Shown here piece after piece: positions 1 through 9,200 of a stretch of 38,851 bases of DNA (positions are counted from its first letter, which is position 1; each line of letters opens with the position of its first letter). Source of the stretch: Planctomycetaceae bacterium. GTDB taxonomy: Bacteria; Planctomycetota; Phycisphaerae; Phycisphaerales; SM1A02. The DNA is taken from contig CANETX010000005.1 of the NCBI GenBank assembly GCA_947441435.1, positions 1-38,851 on the forward strand. Reading direction: 5' to 3'. Position numbers and translations under genes: made by a program. Under the pieces are notes generated by a model. That model ran no database searches. It worked only from the letters and a program-made list of their open reading frames with translations, and was not told the origin of the DNA.

Positions 1-47
1 GCTGCGACACTGCGGGTCTGGGACACTACCCCGGCTGCTCTCGATCC

Positions 48-785
48 TTAGTCGCGATCGCCAGCGAAGAGCTTCCAGATCTCGTCGTAGCGCTCCGGCG
101 GCGGCGGTTCATCCGAGGAACTCGTGATGAACGCGTCGCGCACACGGAATTCAGCGTCGTACCAATATGTGACGGACCCGTCCTCTCGCAGAAGATTGGC
201 GCCATCCTTGTGATTGAGGTCGCTCGGCGTCCGCATCCCGTCAGCCACGATGACCGCGCCGCCGCGCAGTTGGAACAGTCGACGCAGTGACCCATTCTCT
301 TCGGGAACGTCGCTCACGACCGTGTCGCCGATGAAGTGGTAGTTGCAGTAGACGCGTTCCTGCGAGGTCTTCTTGATCAGGTCGGCGCACTGGTCGTAGG
401 GGTGATCGCCGTGGTGGCACGGGCAGTACAGCACCTGATCGCTATCGAGGAACGCGCCGGCGAGCCTTCCGAGCCCATCCCAGTCTCCGGGGGTCGCAGG
501 GGTGCTGCTCGTGGCTTGGATGTCTCCCGTCGTGAGCGCCATCATCTCGCTGGGTTCATAGTGCTCACTGTCATCATCGAAGATCGTGGAAGGGAGAGTG
601 TCGTCGTGTTGGAACGCATACGCAAACATCGCGATTCCGATTTGACGAAGATTCGATGCGCACTGAATCCCCCGCGCACCTTCGCGTGCGGCGCGCAGCC
701 CCGGCATCAGGAGACCCATCAGGAGCGCGACGATCGAGATCGTCACCAAAAGTTCAACGATGGTGAATGCGCGCCGCGGTTGCAC
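48..785 (-). CDS. Prepilin-like secreted protein with H-X9-DG motif
   Basis: The N-terminus carries a type IV prepilin/type II pseudopilin methylation motif (RRAFTIVELL followed by about 20 hydrophobic residues). This would be cleaved and N-methylated by a prepilin peptidase and exported through a type II-like machinery. Near the C-terminus there is a perfect H-X9-DG motif (His-KDGANLLRE-Asp-Gly), the hallmark of the large planctomycete family of such proteins. Several cysteines follow the helix. The frame stays open upstream to 947. I prefer the GTG at 785 because it gives a short leader (MQPRRA/FTIVELL); GTG 833 and ATG 908 are alternatives, and none has a convincing ribosome binding site. 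Residue -1 of the cleavage site is Ala instead of the usual Gly. The substrate or surface role cannot be read from sequence. The family call is confident; the start is not. Confidence 0.8.
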   Translation of the reverse strand: MQPRRAFTIVELLVTISIVALLMGLLMPGLRAAREGARGIQCASNLRQIGIAMFAYAFQHDDTLPSTIFDDDSEHYEPSEMMALTTGDIQATSSTPATPGDWDGLGRLAGAFLDSDQVLYCPCHHGDHPYDQCADLIKKTSQERVYCNYHFIGDTVVSDVPEENGSLRRLFQLRGGAVIVADGMRTPSDLNHKDGANLLREDGSVTYWYDAEFRVRDAFITSSSDEPPPPERYDEIWKLFAGDRD

Positions 786-1148
786 TACACACGCGACTTC
801 AGTTCGAGGATTCTCGGACTTGCGTTCGTTCACAAGGGCACCAGCGCGGGACACAACCCAGCTCCCACCCTTCCGATGGGTATTCTGCCACCGATTCTTG
901 GTGCGCATAGGTCCAAGAAGCGATTTCCCGGGGGAATTTTTCTGCAATCTTCATGCCAAGGCCTTGAGTGGGTGTGACCGCCCTTGGGGGGACACTTGAT
1001 TGCGAAAATCGATGTTTCGGGTGGACACCAGGCCCCACGGGAGTAGGTTTCTGGTGGAGAGGGTTTGGATGGACCTTTTCTCGTGCCGGACCGACAAGGG
1101 ATGGCGCTGTACCTTGGTTCCTTACGTCAGGGTTGAAAGGCAGTGGGA
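786..1148. other. Intergenic region between divergent genes
   Basis: About 360 bases between the prepilin-like gene (-) and the sigma factor gene (+). Frames here are open only as N-terminal extensions of the prepilin-like gene or as short chance frames. It should hold the promoters of both flanking genes. I see no clear sigma-70 or ECF-type promoter pair, no strong hairpin and no repeat. Confidence 0.5.
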
Positions 1149-1712
1149 ATGGAAAGAACTGGGCCCGAAAACGAGGACTGGATCCTCATGCAGAAGCTCG
1201 CGCAGGGCGACGAGGCTGCTGTGCGCGTGCTCTACGAGCGCTTTGGAACTCTCGTCTTCAGGAACGCCTGCCAAGTGCTTGGAAACGTGGCAGAGGCCGA
1301 AGACGCGACCCAAGAGGTTTTCGTACGGGTTTGGCGCACCGCCGAGCGATTTGACCCAAGTCGAGCCAAGCTTGTGACTTGGGTGCTGCTTCTCAGCCGG
1401 CGAATGTTGATCGACCGACTGCGGCGGAGGCAAGTTCGCCCCGCCGGGGTTGCACTCGATGAGACCGTGCACGACATCGGCGTCACCCCGAAGCAGGATT
1501 CCGAGGTTCGCGAGGGAAGTGCGGCGGTCCGTCGCCGGATGGCTGAGCTGCCTGAACTTCAACGAGATGTAATCGAGAGGGTGTATCTGCAGGGGTTCAC
1601 GCTGCGAGAAGTCGCGGAACAACGGCAGATGCCAGTCGGAACGGTGAAGAGCGCTCTGAGCCGAGGCTTGGCGCGGCTCCGAGAGAAGTTTGGGAACGAA
1701 CAAACGGGCTAA
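1149..1712 (+). CDS. ECF-type RNA polymerase sigma factor
   Basis: This is a 187-residue extracytoplasmic-function sigma factor, which redirects RNA polymerase to a small regulon. Region 2 covers about residues 28-95 (LYERFGTLVFR, EDATQEVFVRVW, TWVLLLSRRMLIDRLRRR). Region 4 covers about 132-180 (LPELQRDVIERVYLQGFTLREVAEQ, GTVKSALSRGLARLR), a helix-turn-helix for -35 recognition. Length is normal for the group. ATG 1149 is chosen over GTG 1143 because AAAGG at 1136-1140 sits 8 bases before it and only 2 before the GTG. The next gene downstream is a membrane protein with an anti-sigma layout, the usual sigma/anti-sigma order, so activity is probably controlled by that partner. The target promoters are unknown. 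Confidence 0.92.
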   Translation: MERTGPENEDWILMQKLAQGDEAAVRVLYERFGTLVFRNACQVLGNVAEAEDATQEVFVRVWRTAERFDPSRAKLVTWVLLLSRRMLIDRLRRRQVRPAGVALDETVHDIGVTPKQDSEVREGSAAVRRRMAELPELQRDVIERVYLQGFTLREVAEQRQMPVGTVKSALSRGLARLREKFGNEQTG

Positions 1713-1839
1713 GTGCCCGATAACTCGGTGGTATCGAAGGGACGCGGAAATGGGCGAGCGCAGAAATGCGCAACCCTGCTGCGTATAGGAGAGGAAGAGG
1801 GCTTGGTCGATATGTTTCGGCCGACCCACTGACAAGGAG

Positions 1840-1860
1840 GACGACGAGTCGTTCGTCGTC
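1840..1860 (+). other. Hairpin between sigma and anti-sigma genes
   Basis: GACGACGA and TCGTCGTC form a perfect 8-bp stem with a 5-base loop, 127 bases after the sigma stop and 80 before the anti-sigma start. No T-run follows, so it is not a typical intrinsic terminator. It could limit read-through or protect the upstream message, lowering anti-sigma relative to sigma expression. That role is inference. Confidence 0.4.
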
Positions 1861-1939
1861 GAAAGGGAAAAAGGATCTGCGACGGCACTAATAGTTGCGT
1901 CGTGGGTGGTTCGGCCGGACAGTCTGGCCAGAGGTGTGT

Positions 1940-2827
1940 ATGGCGTCTTCTATGTCCAACCGTGATGAAATTTTCGAACTCGCGCAACTCGAGGTACTCG
2001 GCGTACTTGAGTCACCGGATGTCGTTCGCCTCGACCGGATGTTCCGGGAGGCGTCTCCGGCGGTCCAGCGAGAGATTGTCGAACTCCAGTCCACGCTGGC
2101 TCGGGACGAGTGGCGTCTTCTGCCGATGATCGACCCGAGCCCAGCCTTGGGTTGGCGGGTCGTCGCACGAGTGATGGAAGACGTCGACCTGCAGGACGAA
2201 CACGGCGTGCCACTGGCATCGATTGGACGAAAGGCGAAGGCGGGTGCCGTGCAGACGAGTCAACCGAACACTCAAGGTGGAACGACCTCCGACACAACTC
2301 CTCGCGCTGCGATCGCCGAAGCGTTGGCGCCGTGGCGCCGGTCTTCGTTCCTGTGGCGGGCGACATCGATAATTCTTGCAGGTGGATTGCTCGCCTCGAT
2401 CGCCCTCAACCTGGCCACGAGCCGTCAGGCGGCACGCATCAGCGAACTTGCGTTGCAGGGGACAGTGACCTCTGAATTGCTGGAGTTCCTCGGCCCGGAT
2501 CTTCGTACGTTCCTCGATCAGCGGTGCATCGTTCGAGGGCTCGTCGCGACATCCGTGCGTGACAACGGTTCCGTGGGAGTGCTGCTCTCTCCCGACTACT
2601 CCAGAGTGATGGTTCAGTGGATCGGCCTTCCGACCGCCCAGAGGTACATGCTTCGAGCGGTCGATGGTGCGTCAGGAGTGTCACAGGAAATCGGATCGGT
2701 CTCGATCGTGAACCAGATTGGCGGCACTCGATTTGACAGTCTCCCTGCGGGCACCGTGAACGCCGCTTCGGACTGGGAACTGGTCGACGAGCACGGCACC
2801 GTGATCTTCCGCTCCCGCACGGACTGA
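1940..2827 (+). CDS. Membrane anti-sigma factor, RskA-like layout
   Basis: This 295-residue single-pass membrane protein directly follows the ECF sigma gene. The cytoplasmic N-terminal part, about 135 residues, has the helical pattern of RskA-type anti-sigma domains (FELAQLEVLGVLESPDV). A transmembrane helix lies at about residues 136-160 (SIILAGGLLASIALNLA). The outer C-terminal part, about 120 residues, contains a beta-rich region resembling the RskA C-terminal domain. No HxxxCxxC zinc anti-sigma motif is present, so if it is an anti-sigma factor it belongs to the zinc-free kind. It would hold the sigma factor at the membrane until regulated proteolysis. ATG 1940 is preferred because AGAGG at 1930-1934 is correctly spaced; the frame is open to TTG 1895. 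The role rests mainly on gene order and topology. Confidence 0.7.
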   Translation: MASSMSNRDEIFELAQLEVLGVLESPDVVRLDRMFREASPAVQREIVELQSTLARDEWRLLPMIDPSPALGWRVVARVMEDVDLQDEHGVPLASIGRKAKAGAVQTSQPNTQGGTTSDTTPRAAIAEALAPWRRSSFLWRATSIILAGGLLASIALNLATSRQAARISELALQGTVTSELLEFLGPDLRTFLDQRCIVRGLVATSVRDNGSVGVLLSPDYSRVMVQWIGLPTAQRYMLRAVDGASGVSQEIGSVSIVNQIGGTRFDSLPAGTVNAASDWELVDEHGTVIFRSRTD

Positions 2828-2860
2828 TCTACGAGCATCTCGACCCCGAGTTAGTTCAAC

Positions 2861-4843
2861 TCACGTCCCGTCGGCGCGGCGGAGCCATTCTGCCTCCAGC
2901 GTCGCCCGCTCAGACTCCACCTTCGATCGCTCCTCAAGCACCGCGACAGTCTTCGCGCGGTCGGAGTAGACCTTGGGGTCGTTCATGCGCGCATCGAGCG
3001 CCGCGAGCTGCTTGGTCGCCGCCTCGATGCGCTTCTCGAGCAGCTCGATCGCCACATGTGATTGGCCGCCCTTGGCTCGTTGCGGGGTCTTCGCGGGCGA
3101 TGGCGCTCGATCGCGCCTCGCTTGCGGCTGCTTTGGTTGAGTTCGGGGGGCCTCCGCTTGCGGTGGGGCGGTCGCAACCGTCGGCGCTGCCTTCGGTCGG
3201 CGACGCGCCGCATCGAACTCTGCGTAGTTGCCTTGAAAGAGCGACCACCGACCGTTGCCCTCAAGCGAGAGAATCTGGTCGCACGTCGAGGCCAGCAGCG
3301 CACGGTCATGGCTCACGAGAATGAGCGTCCCGTCATAGCCGCCTTCGTCGGGCGGCAGCGAGAGCGCTTGCTCAAGCCGCTCGGCGCTCGGGATGTCGAG
3401 ATGATTGCTTGGCTCATCGAGCACGAGCAGGTTGTGAGCGCCGGCGACGAGTCCCGCGAGCACCGCGCGAGCCCGCTCGCCTCCAGAGAGTGAACCGATC
3501 GTGGCTTCTTGCGCCGGGCCGGAGAAAAGGAAGGCACCTGCGAGATCACGAGCTTCCTGCTCCGAGAGTGCGGATCCGTTGCGCCGCTTGGGGACTGTCA
3601 GCTGTAGATGCCGCCAGACCTCGTGGGTCGGGTCGAGATGATCTTGGTTCTGTCGGAACCAGCCGACAGAAAGACGAGGGCTCGACTTGAGCGTCCCACT
3701 GTCCGGGCTCTCTTCGCCAAGGAGGAGCCGGATGAGCGTCGACTTTCCCGTTCCGTTCGCGCCGACGACGCCGAGCCGATCTCCGGGCTTGAGAGTGAGT
3801 TCGAGCTCTGTGAAGAGCCGCAGGCTCCCGTACGACTTCGACAGCTCGTGGGCGGACACGACGATGTCGCCGACGCGCTCGGCGCGGGGGAGTTCAAGAC
3901 GCATGACATCGAAGTCCATCGGCCTCTCGACGAGTTCATCGCGTTGATACCGCTCGAGTCGCGTCGCCCGTCCCTTCGCCTGCCGTGCGCGCTGCCCCGC
4001 CTTGTACTTGGCGATGTAGGCCGATTCGCGGGCGATCCGGTCCTGCTGCTTGTCGTGGACGCGTTGCTGCGTGAGGGCGCGCTGCTGTCGCAGGAGAACG
4101 AAGTCGGCGTAGTTGCCTGGGTACTCGCGCAATCCTGCGTCGTGGATCTCGATGATGCGAGTGACGACACGGTCGAGCAGCCATCGGTCGTGGCTGACGA
4201 CGAGGACGGCGCCAGGAAACTCGTCGGCGAGGAACTCCTCGAGCCATCGCCGTCCCTCGATGTCAAGGTGATTCGTTGGCTCGTCGAGGAGGAGGATGTC
4301 GGGTTCTTCAAGGAGCAGTCGCGCGAGGCCAGCGCGCGCGCGCTGCCCTCCTGAAAGGCTCGACACCTTCTGCGCAAACTGCGAGTCCTCGAAACCGAGT
4401 CCATGAAGGACAGCGTCGACCTTGTGGTCCACGGCATAGCCGCCGGCAAGTTCGAGATCGTGGTCAAGGCGGGACTGCTTCGCGAGGAGCGCGGGGATCT
4501 CAGCCTCGCTCGCGTGCGCGAGTTTCTCGTACAAGGCGTCAAGTTCGTGGTGGACTTCGGCGAGGCCGGTGAAGGCCCGTGCGGCCGCCTCCCGCAGCGT
4601 GTCCTCGGGATTGATGTCGGGATCCTGCGTGAGAAACCCGACTCGCGAACCCCGTTGCACCGAGACGGATCCCGCGTCAGGCTTCAGCCGACCCGCGATC
4701 AACTTGAGGAGCGTGCTCTTTCCGCAACCGTTGCGACCGACGAGGCCGATCTTCTCGCCAGGCTCGACAGAGAGCACCGCCTCATCGAGGAGCAGCCGCG
4801 TCCCATGGCCAAAGCGGACATTCGTAAACGTGGCGACGGGCAT
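2861..4843 (-). CDS. ABC-F family ATPase (Uup/YdiF-like)
   Basis: This soluble protein of 660 residues has two ABC ATPase domains and no membrane segment. Such proteins act on the ribosome, easing stalled translation or conferring resistance to ribosome-binding antibiotics. Domain 1 has Walker A GRNGCGKST (36-44), signature LSGGQ (163-167) and Walker B LLLDEPTNHLD (184-194). The arginine-rich inter-domain linker characteristic of ABC-F (AGQRARQAKGRATRLERY) follows. Domain 2 repeats Walker A (GANGTGKST), LSGGE and LLVLDEPSNHLD. An Ala/Pro/Arg-rich stretch leads to a C-terminal coiled coil of the Uup/YdiF type. AGGAT lies about 8 bases upstream of the ATG. It is convergent with the anti-sigma gene and divergent from the next gene. 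The exact ABC-F subclass is uncertain. Confidence 0.93.
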   Translation of the reverse strand: MPVATFTNVRFGHGTRLLLDEAVLSVEPGEKIGLVGRNGCGKSTLLKLIAGRLKPDAGSVSVQRGSRVGFLTQDPDINPEDTLREAAARAFTGLAEVHHELDALYEKLAHASEAEIPALLAKQSRLDHDLELAGGYAVDHKVDAVLHGLGFEDSQFAQKVSSLSGGQRARAGLARLLLEEPDILLLDEPTNHLDIEGRRWLEEFLADEFPGAVLVVSHDRWLLDRVVTRIIEIHDAGLREYPGNYADFVLLRQQRALTQQRVHDKQQDRIARESAYIAKYKAGQRARQAKGRATRLERYQRDELVERPMDFDVMRLELPRAERVGDIVVSAHELSKSYGSLRLFTELELTLKPGDRLGVVGANGTGKSTLIRLLLGEESPDSGTLKSSPRLSVGWFRQNQDHLDPTHEVWRHLQLTVPKRRNGSALSEQEARDLAGAFLFSGPAQEATIGSLSGGERARAVLAGLVAGAHNLLVLDEPSNHLDIPSAERLEQALSLPPDEGGYDGTLILVSHDRALLASTCDQILSLEGNGRWSLFQGNYAEFDAARRRPKAAPTVATAPPQAEAPRTQPKQPQARRDRAPSPAKTPQRAKGGQSHVAIELLEKRIEAATKQLAALDARMNDPKVYSDRAKTVAVLEERSKVESERATLEAEWLRRADGT

Positions 4844-4903
4844 TCGCCGATCCTAGCGGGATACCCTCTCGATCATGCGCATGATGGTCATGGAGGCTCG
4901 ACC

Positions 4904-5365
4904 GTGAGGCCATCGGTTCGCCGAATCGCCCGGCTGTTGGTCCTTCCGCTCGTCGTGCTCGTCGTGGGTCGGTTCGTGATCCGCTACGTCGATGCGCAGG
5001 CGAGCGATCGATGCCGCCGCGTGCAGGCCGAAGTCGCGGCGCTCGTTGCGGACCATGCGCGGGACCCCTCGGTGCCGCTTGTGGCGTTCTCGACGAGCGA
5101 ACAGATCGTCGTGAGCGAGTTGCGCTCGAGACTTGATCGTGCGGTGAAGGCCCGGGCGGCTGGGGCCACTTCGGTCCTTGTCGAGTCCGGCGATCTCGAT
5201 CCGACGAGCGACCAGCAGGCTTCGCACACGGCGCGCATCACGATGCCTGACGGAAGCGAGATTGGCCTTCGTCTTCGCGTTGGATCCGACGAGAGTCCGG
5301 TCCTCCTGATCGGCGTGTTCACGCCGCAGGCGCGCGAGAGCGGGGAAGGCAAGGCGAGCCCATGA
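4904..5365 (+). CDS. Small membrane-anchored protein of unknown function
   Basis: A 153-residue protein with a basic N-terminus (RPSVRRIAR), one membrane helix at about residues 9-26 (LLVLPLVVLVVGRFVI) and a mostly hydrophilic exterior domain rich in Glu, Arg and Asp. I do not recognise the family. The start is GTG 4904, supported by GGAGG at 4892-4896 with 7-base spacing. The same frame is open far upstream across the ABC-F gene, but that part is only its complement. The stop overlaps the start of the aminotransferase gene (ATGA), so the two are probably translated together as the head of a three-gene run ending in dnaE. The gap to the divergent ABC-F gene is only 60 bases. Confidence 0.75.
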   Translation: MRPSVRRIARLLVLPLVVLVVGRFVIRYVDAQASDRCRRVQAEVAALVADHARDPSVPLVAFSTSEQIVVSELRSRLDRAVKARAAGATSVLVESGDLDPTSDQQASHTARITMPDGSEIGLRLRVGSDESPVLLIGVFTPQARESGEGKASP

Positions 5366-6288
5366 AGGCATGGCTGAATGGTCGACTTGTCGAACTCGGC
5401 GAGGCCAAGGTGTCGCTCTTCGACTCGGGACTGCAGCATGGCGTCGGGCTCTTCGAGACGATGATCGCGAGGCAGGGGAGAGTCTTCGCATTGATGGAGC
5501 ACCTCGGCCGACTTCGCGACTCCGCGGCGGCACTGCGGCTCTCCCAAGGACTGCGCATCGGTCCGCTGGCGCGGGCGGTCGAGTCGACGCTGGAATCGAA
5601 CGCCCTCGAGAATGCGCGCATCCGAGTGACGATCACGGGTGGGGATCTCATGCTCGCTCCCGGCAGCTCTCCAAAGGACGGGGCGACGCATGACCCGACC
5701 ATCTCCATCGTCGCGCAGTCGCCGACGAACTATCCGAGCGAACTCTTCGAAGCGGGAGTTCGCGTGCGGATCGCCGATGGCCGGGTGAACCCGCTCGACC
5801 TCTTCGCCGGCCACAAGACGCTCTGGTACTGGCCGCGACTCGCCGAACTGCAAGTCGCATCAGCGGCAGGATGCGCGGAGAGCCTCTACTTCACGACCGC
5901 GAACACACTGGCGTCGGGTGCGGTGAGCAATGTGTTTCTCGTGCGCGGCGACTGCCTCGTGACCCCGATGGCGCGAGGGGAGGGCGATCCGAGCGCCGTG
6001 CTGCCCGGAATCACGCGCGCGAGGGTGATGGCACTCGCAGCTGAAGTCGGCGTGAGTGTGGCTCGCGAGGGTCGGCTCACGATCGACGAGCTCCTTGCGA
6101 GCGACGAAGTGTTCCTCACGAACTCCAGTTGGGGGATCTTGCCCGTCGCCCACGTCGAGGCGCGCGCGATCGGTGGCGGCACCGTCGGTCCAGTCACGCA
6201 GCGGATTCGTGCGGCGTACGAAGCATGTGTCGATCGAGAGACGATGGACGGGACGGCGGACGACGACGCTCCCTACCATGACGAGTGA
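5362..6288 (+). CDS. Class IV (fold-type IV) PLP aminotransferase-like protein
   Basis: A 308-residue member of the branched-chain aminotransferase/D-amino-acid aminotransferase/aminodeoxychorismate lyase superfamily. The N-terminal signature is present (FDSGLQHGVGLFETM, residues 20-34), as is the probable PLP-binding lysine K152 in GHKTLWYW. The motif normally written E-G-x-x-x-N-(V/L)-F reads S-G-A-V-S-N-V-F here (residues 185-192). The glutamate that contacts the pyridine nitrogen of PLP is therefore replaced by serine 185. A lyase role like PabC in folate synthesis, a transaminase role, or a changed chemistry are all possible. It is coupled by 4-base overlap to the upstream membrane protein, and its last base is shared with the dnaE start. 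Confidence 0.85.
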   Translation: MKAWLNGRLVELGEAKVSLFDSGLQHGVGLFETMIARQGRVFALMEHLGRLRDSAAALRLSQGLRIGPLARAVESTLESNALENARIRVTITGGDLMLAPGSSPKDGATHDPTISIVAQSPTNYPSELFEAGVRVRIADGRVNPLDLFAGHKTLWYWPRLAELQVASAAGCAESLYFTTANTLASGAVSNVFLVRGDCLVTPMARGEGDPSAVLPGITRARVMALAAEVGVSVAREGRLTIDELLASDEVFLTNSSWGILPVAHVEARAIGGGTVGPVTQRIRAAYEACVDRETMDGTADDDAPYHDE

Positions 6289-9200
6289 TGGCGGGCGAGT
6301 TTGTCCATCTTCATCTCCATACGGAGTACTCACTGCTCGACGGGGGCAACCGTATCGACGATCTCGTCGCGCGGGTGAAGGAACTCGGGATGACTGCGGT
6401 CGCCGTCACTGACCATGGCAACCTCTACGGCGCGGTCGAGTTCTACGAGGCCGCGCGCAAGGCGGGGATCAAGCCGATTCTCGGGATCGAGGCTTACGTG
6501 GCCCCTGATCGCGACGGACGCGAGGGGGACCGACGCGATCGCACGGCCACAGGGGTGAGCGATGGCGGGTTCCATCTCGTCCTTCTGGCCCAGAACATCG
6601 CGGGGTGGCGGCACCTGATGAAACTCTCGTCGGATGCGTTCCTCAACGGCTTCTACCACCGACCGAGGATGGACAAGTCGACGCTCGCCCAGTGGAACGG
6701 CGGACTCATCGCCATCAATGGGCATCTCGGATCGAGCATTGCCCACCACCTGACGAACTTCGCGCGCACCGGGCAGCCCCAGCACTGGGCGCTCGCGCTC
6801 GACGAGGCGCGATGGCACGCGCAGACGTTTGGTCCCGACGAACACGGCGAGCCGCGCTTCTACATCGAATTGCAGCGGCACAACGACGCGCAGGAGCAGA
6901 TCAATCCGCTCCTGAAGCAGCTCGCTGCCGAACTCGGTCTGCCGCTTGTCGCCGACAACGACGCGCACTTCCTGCGCGAGTCCGACTACGAAGTCCACGA
7001 CACACTGTGCTGCATCTCGATGGGAAGGACGAAGGATGCCGAAGGGCGGCACAAGTATCCCCCCTCGCTCTATGTAAAGAGCCCCCGCGAGATGGCGGAA
7101 CTGTTCAACAAGGAGGGGGAGGCGGAGGCGCTCGCCAATGCGGCAGCCATCGCCGCGCGGTGCTGCGTCGAACTGCCGTTGGGCGAGTCGCACGCGCCGA
7201 TGGTGCGGGTGAAGATTCCCGCCACGGTCGCCTCTTACGAACGAGGCGACTTGACCGAGTGGTTCAAGGGGTATTGCCGACAGTTTGAACTCGAGCCCTT
7301 CGTCGGAGGCAGTGGACAGACATCGCTCGACGAGGCGCGCAGCGGGTGCGATCAGGCGCTCGCCATGCTCTCGGAGGCGGGTCTTGTGTGGCGGTACGGA
7401 CCGCACGGCTCAACGCCGGCGATCCGTTCCCGTCTCGATCGCGAACTTGGCATCCTTGCTGCAAAGGGGATCAGCGCCTACTTCCTCGTCGTCTGGGACT
7501 TCGTCAACTGGGCGAGGCAGCATGGGATTCCCGCGACGGCGCGTGGCTCGGGAATCGGGACGATGGTGGGATATGTGCTCGGGCTCTCCAATGCGTGTCC
7601 AGAGAAGTACGGACTCCTCTTCGAGCGATTCACCGATCCAGATCGCGAGGAGTATCCCGACATTGATATCGACATCTGTCAGGATGGTCGCGCAGCGGTC
7701 CTCGACCATGTCCGCGAGAAGTACGGTCATGTGGCGCAGATCATCACATTCGGACGGCTCAAGGCGAAGGCCGCAGTCAAGGACGTCGCGCGGGCATTCG
7801 GGCTATCTCCCACGGAAGGACAACGGCTCTCCAATCTTGTCCCGGCGGAACTCAACATCACCCTCGAGCGGGCACTCGAGCGCGAGCCGCAACTGAAGGC
7901 GGCGTACGACGAGGACCCCAAGATTCGCGCGGTGATCGATCACGCACAAGGGCTCGAAGATCATGCTCGGCACGCGGGCATTCATGCAGCTGGAGTTGTC
8001 ATCGCGACGCAGCCCTTGGAGACCATCGTGCCGCTCTGCCGTCCAACGGGCGGAGGTGCCGAGGCGATCACGCAGTGGGATGGCCCGACCTGCGAGCGGG
8101 CAGGACTCCTCAAGATGGACTTCCTCGGACTGAGGACGCTCTCGACGATCGAACTCGCCAAGCGGCTCATCGTCGCCGCGATTCCAGAGCGCCAGCGGTG
8201 GGCTGCGCTGGGGCGCGAACGTGAGTACGACGCAGGCGAAGCACGCCGTGGGGCAGATCCTCTTGACCTCGACCGCATCCCGCTCGATGACCAGAGAGTC
8301 CTCGGACTCTTCCGGCGGGCAGAGACGACCGGAGTGTTTCAGTTCGAGTCCGGGGGGATGCGCAAACTCCTCGTCGACATGCAGCCCGACCGGCTCGAGG
8401 ACCTCATCGCAGCCAACGCGCTGTTTCGTCCGGGACCGATGGATCTCATCGGCGACTTCTGCCAGCGGAAGTCGGGGAAGCAGGCGGTCGTTCCCGTTCA
8501 CGAGGTCGTCGATCGGCTGACGGCCGAGACCTACGGCATCATGGTGTATCAGGAGCAGGTGATGCAGGTCCTGCATCAACTCGGCGGCATCCAACTGCGC
8601 GCCGCCTACACCATCATCAAGGCGATCTCCAAGAAGAAGGAAGAGGTGATCAACGCCGCGCGTGCCGACTTTGTCGCAGGCGCCGCGGCCCGCGGGCTCA
8701 CGGAGTCGCGCGGCCAAGAACTCTTCGACCTGATCGTCAAGTTCGCCGGTTACGGCTTCAACAAGAGTCACTCGACGGGGTACGCGATCATCGCCTACCA
8801 GACCGCGTACTTGAAGACGTACTTCCCCGCGCCGTACATGGCGGCGGTCCTGTCGTACGAGAGCCAGGCGCAGAAGGTGGAGGACTGGGCGTCGTATCTC
8901 GACGAGTGCCGCAAGGTGGTCTGGCCCGACTCGACGAAGGAGCGCAAGCACACGGGCATCGAAGTCAAGGCACCGGATGTCAACCTCTCCGGCCGCGACT
9001 TCTCCGTGGTGTTCGCCGCCGATGAGCCCCACGATCACTTGCATGGGCACATCCGCTTCGGGCTGCAGGCGGTGAAGGGTGTCGGCGAAGGGGCCATCAC
9101 ATCGCTCATCGAGGAGCGCGACCGCGGAGGACCGTTCAAGGATCTCCACGATCTCTGCGCTCGGCTCTCTTCGCGCGTCCTCAATCGGGCCGGGCTTGAG

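Noticed and set aside
4403-4903. Plus-strand frame running into the 4904 gene
   Set aside because: This part is only the complement of the ABC-F gene; GTG 4904 with GGAGG marks the real start.
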